Assembly (NCBI GenBank): GCA_030691835.1
Contig: JAUYDO010000237.1
Location: 1 to 6,339 of the forward strand
From: Dehalococcoidia bacterium
GTDB taxonomy: Bacteria > Chloroflexota > Dehalococcoidia > Dehalococcoidales > UBA3254
DNA length: 6,339 bases
Direction: 5' to 3'
Part shown: positions 1-6,339 of the stretch, piece after piece
Layout: each line of letters opens with the position of its first letter
Numbering within the stretch: the first letter of the stretch is position 1
Position numbers and translations under genes: made by a program
Notes under the pieces: model-generated
The model's database searches: none
The model's input: only the letters and a program-made list of their open reading frames with translations
What the model was told of the DNA's origin: nothing

Positions 1-222
1 CCCGACCCTTAGACCATTGAAGCTCCCCGGTCCGGTGGCAACAACGACTGAACTGACTTTCTCTATTGAGATGGCGCTCAGCTTTAAAAGATGGCTCAGG
101 TTCGGCAGAAGCTCCACGGTGTGGAACTCGCCACAGCACCAGGTCAGCTCCGCAACGAGTCTGCCATCGTCTACCAGGGCAATGGTGGCCGTCTCTGTTG
201 AAGTATCAATCGCCAGCTGCAT
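1..222 (-). CDS. tsaB: TsaB, N-terminal part (t6A tRNA modification protein), truncated by window edge
   Basis: Only the first 74 residues are present; the gene runs off the left edge. TsaB (YeaZ) is an ASKHA-fold, catalytically inactive paralogue of TsaD. With TsaD and TsaE it transfers the threonylcarbamoyl group to A37 of ANN-decoding tRNAs in the cytoplasm. Visible signatures are the opening MQLAIDTST (the DTS phosphate-loop-like motif at residues 6-8), the HTVELLP segment at 34-40 (family H-S-E-x-L-L-P), and GPGSFNGLRVG at 64-74, which matches the family's GPGSFTGLRxG except for N in place of T. The ATG at 222-220 is preceded by GGAAAG seven bases upstream, a fair ribosome binding site. 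Its start overlaps the end of tsaE by 17 bases, suggesting translational coupling. The usual partners rimI and tsaD may follow outside the window. Identification is firm; whether the rest of the gene is intact cannot be seen. Confidence 0.9.
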   Translation of the reverse strand, partial: MQLAIDTSTETATIALVDDGRLVAELTWCCGEFHTVELLPNLSHLLKLSAISIEKVSSVVVATGPGSFNGLRVG

Positions 223-703
223 GTTTGGTCTTTCCGCACCAGATAGACTCGAGCCGCTCGACCCGTCTCTGGTAGCGCTTGCCCTTCGCAACTAACTCTA
301 AGGTACGTTCATTTTCAGCGGGACAGTCGAGCCTGATGAGCAGGTGCTCGGCGGGCAAAAGGCTCATTCCCTTATCCGCCCATTCGACAACGCTGACGCC
401 TCGCCCGTATAAATAGTCTTCCAGTCCCAGGTCGGCAATCTCGTCCAGGCGGTCGAGGCGGTACAGGTCGATGTGGTAAAGGGGCAGTCTGCCCAGCAAC
501 TGCCTTACCAGGACGAAAGATGGACTCAGGGCGTACCCCTTAACACCGAGTCCCCAGGCGATGCCCTGCGTCAAACAGGTCTTGCCAGCGCCCAGGTTGC
601 CAATCAGCAGATAAACATCGCCCGGCTCAGCCACCTCACCGATAGCCATGCCCAGCTTCTGGGTCTCTTCCGGGCTATGTGTATTTATCTTAAGGCAATC
701 CAT
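206..703 (-). CDS. tsaE: TsaE, P-loop ATPase of t6A synthesis
   Basis: TsaE (YjeE) is the small ATPase that binds the TsaB-TsaD dimer and is needed for repeated cycles of threonylcarbamoyl transfer to tRNA. From the ATG at 703 the protein has 165 residues, normal for the family. The Walker A loop is GNLGAGKT at 35-42, followed by LTQGIAWGLGV; SPSF at 60-63 (family SPTF) is the switch region; HIDLYRL at 77-83 carries the conserved Asp79 in the Walker B position; and VVEWAD at 105-110 is the conserved E-W segment. The frame is open up to 769, but I chose Met at 703. The N-terminal THSPEET stretch typical of the family begins just after it, and the longer version would overlap thiL by 62 bases with residues foreign to the family. 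The start lies 4 bases after the thiL stop with no strong Shine-Dalgarno, so translation probably depends on coupling to thiL. The C-terminal tail (about 145-165) is basic and poorly conserved. Confidence 0.93.
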   Translation of the reverse strand: MDCLKINTHSPEETQKLGMAIGEVAEPGDVYLLIGNLGAGKTCLTQGIAWGLGVKGYALSPSFVLVRQLLGRLPLYHIDLYRLDRLDEIADLGLEDYLYGRGVSVVEWADKGMSLLPAEHLLIRLDCPAENERTLELVAKGKRYQRRVERLESIWCGKTKHAAGD

Positions 704-707
704 ATGG

Positions 708-1715
708 TCAGACTTTGAAATGGTCCCAGCCCGTTTTGCCGGGGCTAAAGCGGTTTCCCTTGCCGTCAACCAGCGTTATTTTGCCGGGAGCGGCGACTAT
801 TTCACCTATTACTGTTACCGGGCACCTGGCTGATTGCTTGACCTTTTCAATGATTTCCCTACTGGCGGTGAAGAGAAGCTCATAGTCCTCACCCCCGGAT
901 AAAGCGAGCTCGAGCGCCTTATCGCCGAAGCTCTCCCTTACTTTCGGGTGGACGGGCACATTTTCGATGTATACATCAGCGCCCACACGGCTTGACTCGC
1001 AGATGTGTCCCAGGTCAGCAAGCAGACCATCGCTGATATCGATAGCCGCTTTAACACCGCTCTCTATCAACAGCCGTCCTTCGGCGAGGCGGGGCACCGG
1101 GCGCGCAAATCCAATCCTCAGGATGTTCGTTGTTTCGGCGTCAAACCTCATTTTTTTTCTGAGCATTTCCAAGCCAGCCGCTGCCGCGCCCACATAGCCG
1201 GTTACAGCTACTTTGTCGCCCGGCTTTACCGATGAGCGGAGGAGCATACTTCCATTTTTATCGCCGGTACTTCCGATAACAGTCACGTCGACAAAGACCA
1301 CGGCTGAGCCGCTCATGTTGCCGCCGATTACAGCCGTGCCCGATGATTTAGCCAGTTTAAGCATGCCCCGGTACAGGTCGATGACATCATCCACTTCGGT
1401 ATCGGGCGGCAGTCCCAGTGACACAAGCGCATACCTGGGGAAACCGCCCATAGCCGCGATATCGCTCAAATTCACCGCCAGCGCTTTCCAGCCAAGCTCC
1501 TCCCAGGTGACATAGTCGAAAGAGAAATGTACGTTCTGCACCTGGCAGTCAACCTTGGCAAGTTGCGTGGTATCATCACAGCGCCACGCCGCGGTGTCGT
1601 CCCCGATGCCTATTATCAGGTTTTGCCACGAGGCGGATTCCTCATTACGCGACTTATTGACCATCTCATTGACGAGGTCGATAAGGCGGAATTGCCCGAG
1701 TTCAGAAATCTTCAT
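708..1715 (-). CDS. thiL: Thiamine-monophosphate kinase
   Basis: ThiL phosphorylates thiamine monophosphate with ATP to give thiamine diphosphate, the last step of de novo thiamine cofactor synthesis; it is cytosolic and Mg-dependent. The 335 residues match the usual length of about 320-340. Landmarks in order are ELGQFRLID at 5-13; IGIGDDTA at 35-42 (metal-binding Asp pair 39-40); VDCQVQNVHF at 55-64 (family usually (S/T)D-x-L-V-E-G-V-H-F); the NLSDIAAMGG segment at 82-91; GGNMSGSA at 131-138; DISDGL at 226-231; SGGEDYELLF at 273-282; and a C-terminal GWDHF at 329-333. This is the AIR-synthase/PurM-like two-domain fold. It is the first gene of a leftward run with tsaE and tsaB. The ATG at 1715 has no visible Shine-Dalgarno; instead a TATAAT box ends 8 bases upstream, so a leaderless or nearly leaderless message is likely. 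All core motifs are present and I see no damage. Confidence 0.95.
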   Translation of the reverse strand: MKISELGQFRLIDLVNEMVNKSRNEESASWQNLIIGIGDDTAAWRCDDTTQLAKVDCQVQNVHFSFDYVTWEELGWKALAVNLSDIAAMGGFPRYALVSLGLPPDTEVDDVIDLYRGMLKLAKSSGTAVIGGNMSGSAVVFVDVTVIGSTGDKNGSMLLRSSVKPGDKVAVTGYVGAAAAGLEMLRKKMRFDAETTNILRIGFARPVPRLAEGRLLIESGVKAAIDISDGLLADLGHICESSRVGADVYIENVPVHPKVRESFGDKALELALSGGEDYELLFTASREIIEKVKQSARCPVTVIGEIVAAPGKITLVDGKGNRFSPGKTGWDHFKV

Positions 1716-1723
1716 TGTCTGAA

Positions 1724-1732
1724 ATTATAGCA
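1724..1732 (-). promoter_or_regulatory. Extended -10 promoter element for thiL-tsaE-tsaB
   Basis: Read on the minus strand, positions 1732-1724 are TGCTATAAT, a perfect extended -10 (TGn plus consensus TATAAT). The best -35 candidate is weak (TTAAGT at 1753-1748, 18-base spacer), which an extended -10 can compensate for. The expected start of transcription, about 7 bases beyond the box, falls at about 1717-1715, on or just before the thiL ATG. Match to consensus is seen directly; activity is inferred. Confidence 0.65.
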
Positions 1733-1738
1733 TATAAT
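1733..1738 (+). promoter_or_regulatory. Candidate -10 box for the metallophosphoesterase gene
   Basis: A perfect TATAAT reads rightwards, three bases from the thiL -10 on the other strand. No good -35 exists; the nearest (TTCATT at 1711-1716, 16-base spacer) lies over the thiL start codon. The predicted start near 1745 would give a leader of about 30-47 bases before the phosphoesterase start codon. Because it overlaps the thiL promoter and lacks a -35, its strength is uncertain. Confidence 0.45.
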
Positions 1739-1791
1739 GCTGGGATAACTTAACTCTGGTTTTGATGGATTAAATGTTATATTCTAAAGGT

Positions 1792-2523
1792 ATGAAATAC
1801 GCAATTCTGGCTGACATCCACGCTAACCTGACCGCTTTCCAGGTGGTACTCGATGACATTATATGGCGCGGCGGCGCTGAGGAAATATGGTGTCTGGGAG
1901 ACATTGTCGGTTACGGACCCGACCCGCACGGGTGCATAGAGCTTCTGCGCCGGCACAATCATGTCTGCGTTGCCGGTAACCACGACTGGGCGGCTATAGG
2001 CAAGATGGACACCTCCGATTTCAACCCTGAAGCCGCCGCGGCAGCGCGCTGGACCGCTGGAAAATTGACCCCGGAAGATATCAGTTACCTTGAAAGCCTC
2101 CCTCTCACTATTGAGAAGCCTTATTTCACGCTGGTGCACGGCAGCCCCAGAGACCCGATGTGGGAGTACCTGTTTTATGCGGATGTGGCTGAACAAAACC
2201 TGGCACATTTCAAATCAAGGTACTGCATCGTGGGGCATTCGCATGTGCCTTCCCTGTTTGAGTGTGAAAAGGAGAGTTGTCTGGCAAAAAAGTTGTTGCC
2301 TGATGAAGAGGTTGTGCTGGGAGAGAAACGGTTGTTTATTAACCCCGGTGGAGTGGGACAGCCGCGTGACGGCGACCCCAGGGCGAGCTACGCGCTGTAT
2401 GACAGTGATGCCGGCATGATAACTCTGCACCGCGTGTCCTATGACATCAAAGCCACTCAGGCGCGGATGGCTGAGCACGGTCTGCCCGGAAGACTGATAG
2501 ACAGGTTAGCCTACGGCTTTTGA
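1792..2523 (+). CDS. Calcineurin-like metallophosphoesterase (YfcE/MJ0936-type)
   Basis: The product is a 243-residue cytosolic phosphoesterase with two metal ions in its active site. All motifs of the superfamily are visible: ADIHAN at 7-12 (metal ligands Asp8, His10); GDIVGYGPDP at 36-45 (bridging Asp37); GNHDW at 62-66 (Asn63, His64); LVHGSPRD at 114-121 (His116); and GHSHVP at 148-153 (His149, His151). INPGGVGQPRDGDPRASY near residues 183-200 is typical of the bacterial YfcE/MJ0936-like and ApaH-like (COG0639) branch. The natural substrate of this branch is generally unknown (cyclic nucleotides, phosphodiesters and dinucleoside polyphosphates are tested substrates of relatives), so I do not name one. 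The start is uncertain: MKYAILADIHAN is the canonical family N-terminus, but its AAAGG lies only one base before the ATG. An in-frame ATG at 1774 would add MLYSKG, also without a clear ribosome site. It diverges from thiL and is followed by a gap with its own promoter candidate, so it is probably monocistronic. Confidence 0.88.
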   Translation: MKYAILADIHANLTAFQVVLDDIIWRGGAEEIWCLGDIVGYGPDPHGCIELLRRHNHVCVAGNHDWAAIGKMDTSDFNPEAAAAARWTAGKLTPEDISYLESLPLTIEKPYFTLVHGSPRDPMWEYLFYADVAEQNLAHFKSRYCIVGHSHVPSLFECEKESCLAKKLLPDEEVVLGEKRLFINPGGVGQPRDGDPRASYALYDSDAGMITLHRVSYDIKATQARMAEHGLPGRLIDRLAYGF

Positions 2524-2546
2524 CACCTCGTCCGCACACTACTGGT

Positions 2547-2576
2547 TTGACTGATCTTGCGCAAATGGTTTATCGT
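2547..2576 (+). promoter_or_regulatory. Candidate sigma70-type promoter for the transhydroxylase-like gene
   Basis: TTGACT (2547-2552, five of six matches to the -35 consensus) is followed after 18 bases by TATCGT (2571-2576, four of six matches to the -10). Transcription would begin near 2583, leaving a leader of about 30 bases that contains the Shine-Dalgarno. It lies in the only gap (2524-2612) between the phosphoesterase and this gene, and I see no terminator hairpin there, so some read-through from upstream is possible. Confidence 0.45.
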
Positions 2577-2600
2577 CTACTCAGAAGGGCTTAAGGCATA

Positions 2601-2607
2601 GAAAGGA
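2601..2607 (+). promoter_or_regulatory. Ribosome binding site deciding the molybdoenzyme start
   Basis: GAAAGGA lies 5 bases before the ATG at 2613 but only 2 bases before the in-frame GTG at 2610. Normal Shine-Dalgarno spacing favours ATG 2613. Confidence 0.7.
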
Positions 2608-2612
2608 TAGTG

Positions 2613-5123
2613 ATGGCAGAGCAGGTATTTACCAACTGTACCGTGGGCGGACCGGTCCTGGTACATGTGAACGACGGTAAAATCGTTAGAGTGCGACCGC
2701 TGGTCTTCGATAGCACCGACCCTCCGGAGTGGACGCTCAAAGCCAGGGGAAAGAGCTTCACGCCGCCGAGGAAGTCGCTTATAGCGCCGTTCACCGTAGC
2801 GGAAAGGATGCACGTCTACGCGGAGGACAGGCTCAAGTACCCATTGAAGCGGGTTGACTTCAATCCCAACGGCGAGAGGCATCCGGAGAACCGGGGTATA
2901 TCCGGCTACGAGAGAATATCATGGGATGAAGCCCTGGACATCGTAGTCAGCGAGATAAAGCGCATTCAGACCACCTATGGCAAGGAGGCGGTCACCGGCA
3001 CCCGGTCGTCTCACCACAACTGGGGCATCATCGGCTATCACTTCAGTGTCTTCTTCAGGTTCTTCTATATGCTCGGTTTCACCATCATCGATAATAATCC
3101 TGATAGCTGGGAAGGATGGTACTGGGGTGCCTCTCATGCCCTGGGCTTCTACTGGCGGCTGGGACTGCCGGAGCAGTACGACCTGCTTGAGGACTGCCTT
3201 AAGAACACAGACATGATTGTTCACTGGAGCTCCGACCCGGACACGACTCGCGGCATCTATGGCGGTCAGGAGTCGGCTATCTGGCGTCTCTGGACAAAGG
3301 AGCTGGGCATCAAGAATGTATTTATTGACCCGTATAACAACTACACCGCCTGCATCCACGCCGACAAGTGGCTGGCGCCGAGACCCGGCACCGATGCGGC
3401 GCTGGCGGAGGCGATAGCCTATGTATGGTCGACCGAAGGAACCTATGATAAGGAGTATGTTAATACACACACGCTGGGATTTGAAGCGTTCGAGCGACAT
3501 ATCCTGGGCAAAGATGACGGTATACCCAGGACACCGAAGTGGGCGGAGGGTATATGCGGAATTCCGGCGAGGGTAATTACTGCGCTAGCGCAGGAGTGGG
3601 CATCTAAGAGGACTATGCTGGACGCCTTCGTGCTGGGGGGCGGCGCGTGCCGTCAGGCGTATGCCACGGAGTGGGCGAGGCTGATGGTCTATCTCCAGGC
3701 GATGCAGGGACTGGGCAAGCCGGGCGTGAACATCTGGACCACCGCCACCGGTGCGCCCTTCAACAGCAAAATCAGGTTTCCGGGGTACGCGCATCTCGGC
3801 ATCGATAAATATGCCAGGAAAAGCATAGTGAGAGGAACTTTGAAGAATCCCGTGTCCCAGCGCCTTTACCGTCACTATTTCGCTGACGCCATACTGAATC
3901 CTCCGATAAAGTGGCGGTTCGAGCTGAGTCGCGGCACCTCACTGGACCACTTCCACCTCTTTAACTACCCGGAACCCGGTAAGTCGGAGTGTCACATGTA
4001 CTACCGTCACGGGAGCTCTTTCATAGGCAGTATGACCGAGACCAACAAATGGGTTCAGGCACTCAAGAGTCCCAAGCTGGAGTTCATCGTGGCTCAGGAC
4101 TGCTGGTGGAGCAGTGAGACGGGGTTCTCCGATATTATTCTGCCCGCCTGCACCAATTTGGAGAGAAACGATATCAGTACTGCCAACGAGATAGGCGGCT
4201 ACGTATGGGACAACAGCACGGGCACGAACCACCGGGTCGTGGTGCTTCAGAAAAAATGCATCGAGCCGCTATGGGAATCGAGACCGGATTACGAGATTTA
4301 CTCGGACCTGGCGGAAAGGCTCGGTTTTAGAGAAGACTACACGGAGGGCAAGACGCCAGAGGACTGGATAAAAGATGCCTTTGATGACTCGTCACTGCCG
4401 CAATACATCACCTGGGAAGAGTTCCAGAAGAAGGGCTACTTTGTGGTGCCTATTCCCGAAGACTATAAGCCCACGCCGGCGCTGAGATGGTTCTACGAAG
4501 GCAGGGAGTGCGATACACCTGACAGCAACCCCAAGAAAGGAACCGACAAAGCGAAAGAGCTCGGCACCTACAGTGGCAAAATAGAGTTCGTTTCACAGAG
4601 CCTGTTACAACACATGCCCGATGACAAAGAGAGACCGCCAACGGCGCGCTACATCCCTAGCTGGGAAGGCTATCAGTCCGAGCTTGCTAATAAATACCCG
4701 TTACAGCTTATACTTCCGCATCCCAGGGCTTCATTCCACACCCACCATGACCTGCATGTCAACTGGTTGAATGACCTTCCTCATAACCGTATATACAAGA
4801 ATGGCTATTACTACCGGACTATCCGCATTAATCCCATAGACGCGCAAGCCCGCAGGATAAATAATGGTGATGTGGTCAGGATGTACAATGACCGCGGCTC
4901 GGTGCTGGGCGTTGCCCAGGTCACGGAGAGGATGAGACCCGGCGTGGTGCATTCGTATGGTAGCTGTTCAAAGTACGACCCACTTGAGCCGGGTAAGCCG
5001 TACACTACCGAGAGAGCAGGCTGTGGCAACCTGCTTACTTCCTCACGGATAATATCGCAGAATGTCTACGGTATGGCTCCCAACTCATGCCTCATTGAAA
5101 TAGAGAAGTGGCACGAAGGGTAA
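2613..5123 (+). CDS. Molybdopterin (bis-MGD) enzyme, transhydroxylase (AthL)-like large subunit
   Basis: This 836-residue protein belongs to the DMSO-reductase superfamily and, by recognition of its sequence, to the branch of pyrogallol-phloroglucinol transhydroxylase large subunit (about 875 residues in Pelobacter acidigallici) and resorcinol hydroxylase. The family acts on phenols in anaerobes by moving or adding hydroxyl groups without O2. Supporting features: no CxxCxxxC cluster near the N-terminus (only Cys9), as in transhydroxylase; GKSFTPPRKSLIAP at 46-59; YERISWDEALDIV at 99-111; SSHHNWG at 132-138; NPDSWEGWYWG at 162-172, whose Ser165 would be the Mo ligand; LGGGACRQAYATEWAR at 341-356; SDIILPACTNLERNDIS at 506-522; YFVVPIP at 609-615; and a C-terminal pterin-binding domain (about 697-836) with HPRASFHTHHD at 703-713, NNGDVVRMYNDRGSV at 750-764 and VHSYGSC at 779-785. 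There is no Tat signal, so it should be cytoplasmic. The Fe-S small subunit is not adjacent. Substrate is unproven; family membership is firm, exact reaction is not. Confidence 0.85.
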   Translation: MAEQVFTNCTVGGPVLVHVNDGKIVRVRPLVFDSTDPPEWTLKARGKSFTPPRKSLIAPFTVAERMHVYAEDRLKYPLKRVDFNPNGERHPENRGISGYERISWDEALDIVVSEIKRIQTTYGKEAVTGTRSSHHNWGIIGYHFSVFFRFFYMLGFTIIDNNPDSWEGWYWGASHALGFYWRLGLPEQYDLLEDCLKNTDMIVHWSSDPDTTRGIYGGQESAIWRLWTKELGIKNVFIDPYNNYTACIHADKWLAPRPGTDAALAEAIAYVWSTEGTYDKEYVNTHTLGFEAFERHILGKDDGIPRTPKWAEGICGIPARVITALAQEWASKRTMLDAFVLGGGACRQAYATEWARLMVYLQAMQGLGKPGVNIWTTATGAPFNSKIRFPGYAHLGIDKYARKSIVRGTLKNPVSQRLYRHYFADAILNPPIKWRFELSRGTSLDHFHLFNYPEPGKSECHMYYRHGSSFIGSMTETNKWVQALKSPKLEFIVAQDCWWSSETGFSDIILPACTNLERNDISTANEIGGYVWDNSTGTNHRVVVLQKKCIEPLWESRPDYEIYSDLAERLGFREDYTEGKTPEDWIKDAFDDSSLPQYITWEEFQKKGYFVVPIPEDYKPTPALRWFYEGRECDTPDSNPKKGTDKAKELGTYSGKIEFVSQSLLQHMPDDKERPPTARYIPSWEGYQSELANKYPLQLILPHPRASFHTHHDLHVNWLNDLPHNRIYKNGYYYRTIRINPIDAQARRINNGDVVRMYNDRGSVLGVAQVTERMRPGVVHSYGSCSKYDPLEPGKPYTTERAGCGNLLTSSRIISQNVYGMAPNSCLIEIEKWHEG

Positions 5124-5141
5124 AATTTTGCACCTGGATTG

Positions 5142-5176
5142 ATTAGCCCCTTCCGACGAAGGGGCTAATTATTTGT
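5142..5176 (+). terminator. Intrinsic terminator after the molybdoenzyme gene
   Basis: A perfect 12-base-pair stem (5142-5153 pairing with 5158-5169, left arm ATTAGCCCCTTC) with a 4-base loop (CGAC) starts 18 bases after the stop codon and is followed by TATTTGT. It should end the rightward transcript. On the minus strand the hairpin is equally stable but is followed by a stretch that is not T-rich, so service to the convergent exporter gene is possible but weaker. It supports single-gene transcription of the molybdoenzyme. Confidence 0.85.
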
Positions 5177-5197
5177 GAACGGGGGGCTCCGGCGACC

Positions 5198-6339
5198 TTA
5201 CTCTTCCTCGAAGTAGTGTTGCTTGCGCAGAGGAATCTCTTTGATGAAGAAGTTGATAATCAGGGCTATGACCAGCACAAGCAGTCCTATGAAGAAGACT
5301 TCGGATAATGCGGAGTTAAGCGTAAGCCGCAGTGCTTGAATCAACTGTTCAAATAGCGCTTGTCCCTGTTCTCCCAGAGATGCAAGCATCGCCTTTAGTT
5401 GAGCCTGTGCCTGGGGACTTACCAGAGCCTGGGGATTGCGTGCCAGAGAGACGAGGAGTTCATTGGGAATAACGCTCTTAGCCATGGCGGGCACGCTGGC
5501 GATAAAATCTGAAGCGAAACGGTTGGTGAGTACGGAACCGAAAATCGCCAGCCCCAGGCAGCCTCCGATAGAGCGAAAGAAGGCGGTTGCCGAAGTAGCC
5601 ACGCCCATGACGTTGTACGGCACCGCATTCTGCACCGCGATAGTATAGAGTGGCATAGTAATGCCCAGACCGATGCCGGTCATCACCATATTGAAAATAG
5701 CCAGGAAATAGCTGGTCTCGAATGTCATTGTGCTGAGCAGACCTATGCCCAGCGCCATTATGGCGAGACCGATAAAGCCCTGTACCCGGTAATGTCCTCC
5801 CGCGCGTGAGAGAGCCTGTCCCGAGATGAAACTGCCTGCCACCATACCGAGCATCATAGGCATTAGAAAGTTACCGCTGGTGGTGGCGGATAATCCCAAA
5901 ACTCCCTGAAAGAAGAGCGGTATGAAGATTATAGTTCCGAACATGGCGATGCCGGTGAGGAAGATAATCGGGATTGAGACGGCGAAAACCCGGTTCTTAA
6001 ATAGCCACAGGGGGATTATAGGTTCCGGGCTACGGCTGTCAACAATAACGAAGAGCAGAGCCATGATTGCCGAAAACACGAACATGCCGATAATGATTGC
6101 AGAAGTCCAGGGATACTCTACACCACCCCACGACAAAGCGAGCAAAGTAGGAACGGTGGCAAGTACCAGCAGAGCCACACCGAGGTAATCAATCTTATGT
6201 TCCAGTCTATCGGGGCGGACGTGGGGGAAGAAGAGAACAAAAAGAAGGATAATCAGGACTCCCAGAGGAATATTGATATAGAACACCCAGTGCCAGGAAA
6301 GGGTATCCGTGACAAAGCCGCCCAGCGTAGGTCCTATGA
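5198..6339 (-). CDS. DHA2-family (EmrB/QacA-type) MFS multidrug/proton antiporter, 5' end missing
   Basis: The reading frame is open to the right edge, so the N-terminus (about five helices) lies outside; 379 residues are visible. They begin IGPTLGGFV, the end of antiporter motif C in helix 5 (G-P-x-x-G-G), followed by SWHWVFYINIPLG, the hallmark of 14-helix DHA2 exporters. Hydrophobic segments consistent with helices 6-14 lie at about visible residues 19-37, 51-70, 79-99, 117-143, 154-177, 184-207, 210-235, 248-270 and 347-366. Between the last two is a long soluble loop rich in Ala and Gln (about 271-346), and the protein ends in a short charged tail (HYFEEE). The protein should sit in the cytoplasmic membrane and expel hydrophobic or amphipathic compounds against a proton gradient; the substrate cannot be read from sequence. 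A GTG at 6286 is merely an internal Val (VFYINIP), not a start. It is convergent with the molybdoenzyme gene. Confidence 0.92.
   Translation of the reverse strand, partial: IGPTLGGFVTDTLSWHWVFYINIPLGVLIILLFVLFFPHVRPDRLEHKIDYLGVALLVLATVPTLLALSWGGVEYPWTSAIIIGMFVFSAIMALLFVIVDSRSPEPIIPLWLFKNRVFAVSIPIIFLTGIAMFGTIIFIPLFFQGVLGLSATTSGNFLMPMMLGMVAGSFISGQALSRAGGHYRVQGFIGLAIMALGIGLLSTMTFETSYFLAIFNMVMTGIGLGITMPLYTIAVQNAVPYNVMGVATSATAFFRSIGGCLGLAIFGSVLTNRFASDFIASVPAMAKSVIPNELLVSLARNPQALVSPQAQAQLKAMLASLGEQGQALFEQLIQALRLTLNSALSEVFFIGLLVLVIALIINFFIKEIPLRKQHYFEEE

Noticed and set aside
704..769. Upstream extension of tsaE to a start at 769
   Set aside because: It would overlap thiL by 62 bases and adds 22 residues without family resemblance; the ATG at 703 directly precedes the conserved N-terminus and sits 4 bases after the thiL stop.
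1521..1524. Unusual ThiL motif variants (VQNVHF and GGNMSGSA) as signs of a changed function
   Set aside because: The GGN variant occurs in other genuine ThiL proteins as I recall, and the remaining metal- and nucleotide-binding motifs are all intact, so ordinary kinase activity is the simplest reading.
1777..2208. Open minus-strand frame of 143 codons opposite the metallophosphoesterase
   Set aside because: No recognisable protein motif and fully overlaps a gene with every catalytic motif of its family.
2524..2612. Search for a riboswitch, small RNA or terminator in the gap before the molybdoenzyme
   Set aside because: No stable hairpin followed by T residues and no conserved riboswitch pattern is visible in these 89 bases; only a promoter candidate and the ribosome binding site can be supported.
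2613..2700. Possible N-terminal [4Fe-4S] site or Tat signal in the molybdoenzyme
   Set aside because: Only one cysteine (Cys9) is present in the first 190 residues and there is no twin-arginine plus hydrophobic stretch.
2919..3500. Open minus-strand frame of 193 codons opposite the molybdoenzyme gene
   Set aside because: It lies wholly within a well-supported gene, has an Arg/Val-rich composition with no recognisable motif, and is explained by codon bias of the opposite strand.

Overview
The window is a compact stretch of bacterial chromosome, moderately GC-rich by eye, with short gaps, an overlapping housekeeping gene cluster, and no RNA gene, insertion sequence or repeat array that I can see. 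The protein styles (ThiL, TsaE, an anaerobic tungsten/molybdenum bis-MGD enzyme without a cofactor cluster, a DHA2 exporter) fit a strict anaerobe. A Chloroflexota (Dehalococcoidia-like) source is my best guess from general resemblance only, held with low confidence.

Left part (1-1715, minus strand): a three-gene run reading leftwards, thiL - tsaE - tsaB (tsaB cut by the window edge). ThiL makes thiamine diphosphate. TsaE and TsaB belong to the machinery for the universal tRNA modification t6A. The genes are separated by 4 nt or overlap by 17 nt, so they look co-transcribed and translationally coupled. A strong extended -10 element lies so close to the thiL ATG that the message may be nearly leaderless.

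Middle (1716-2523): the intergenic gap carries two back-to-back TATAAT boxes, one per strand, between thiL and a divergent calcineurin-like metallophosphoesterase with all family metal-binding motifs.

Right-centre (2524-5170): the most interesting gene, an 836-residue molybdopterin enzyme that resembles the large subunit of pyrogallol-phloroglucinol transhydroxylase (AthL of Pelobacter acidigallici) and its relatives. It lacks the N-terminal Fe-S cysteines, as that family does, and keeps the Asp-Ser-Trp segment that supplies the serine ligand to Mo. It differs at two pocket positions as I remember them. It has its own plausible promoter, a good Shine-Dalgarno and a strong intrinsic terminator, so it looks monocistronic. 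The Fe-S small subunit that normally sits next to it is absent on both sides.

Right end (5198-6339, minus strand): the C-terminal three quarters of a DHA2-family (EmrB/QacA-type) 14-helix drug/proton antiporter, convergent with the molybdoenzyme. Any functional link between the two, such as export of a phenolic, is speculation.
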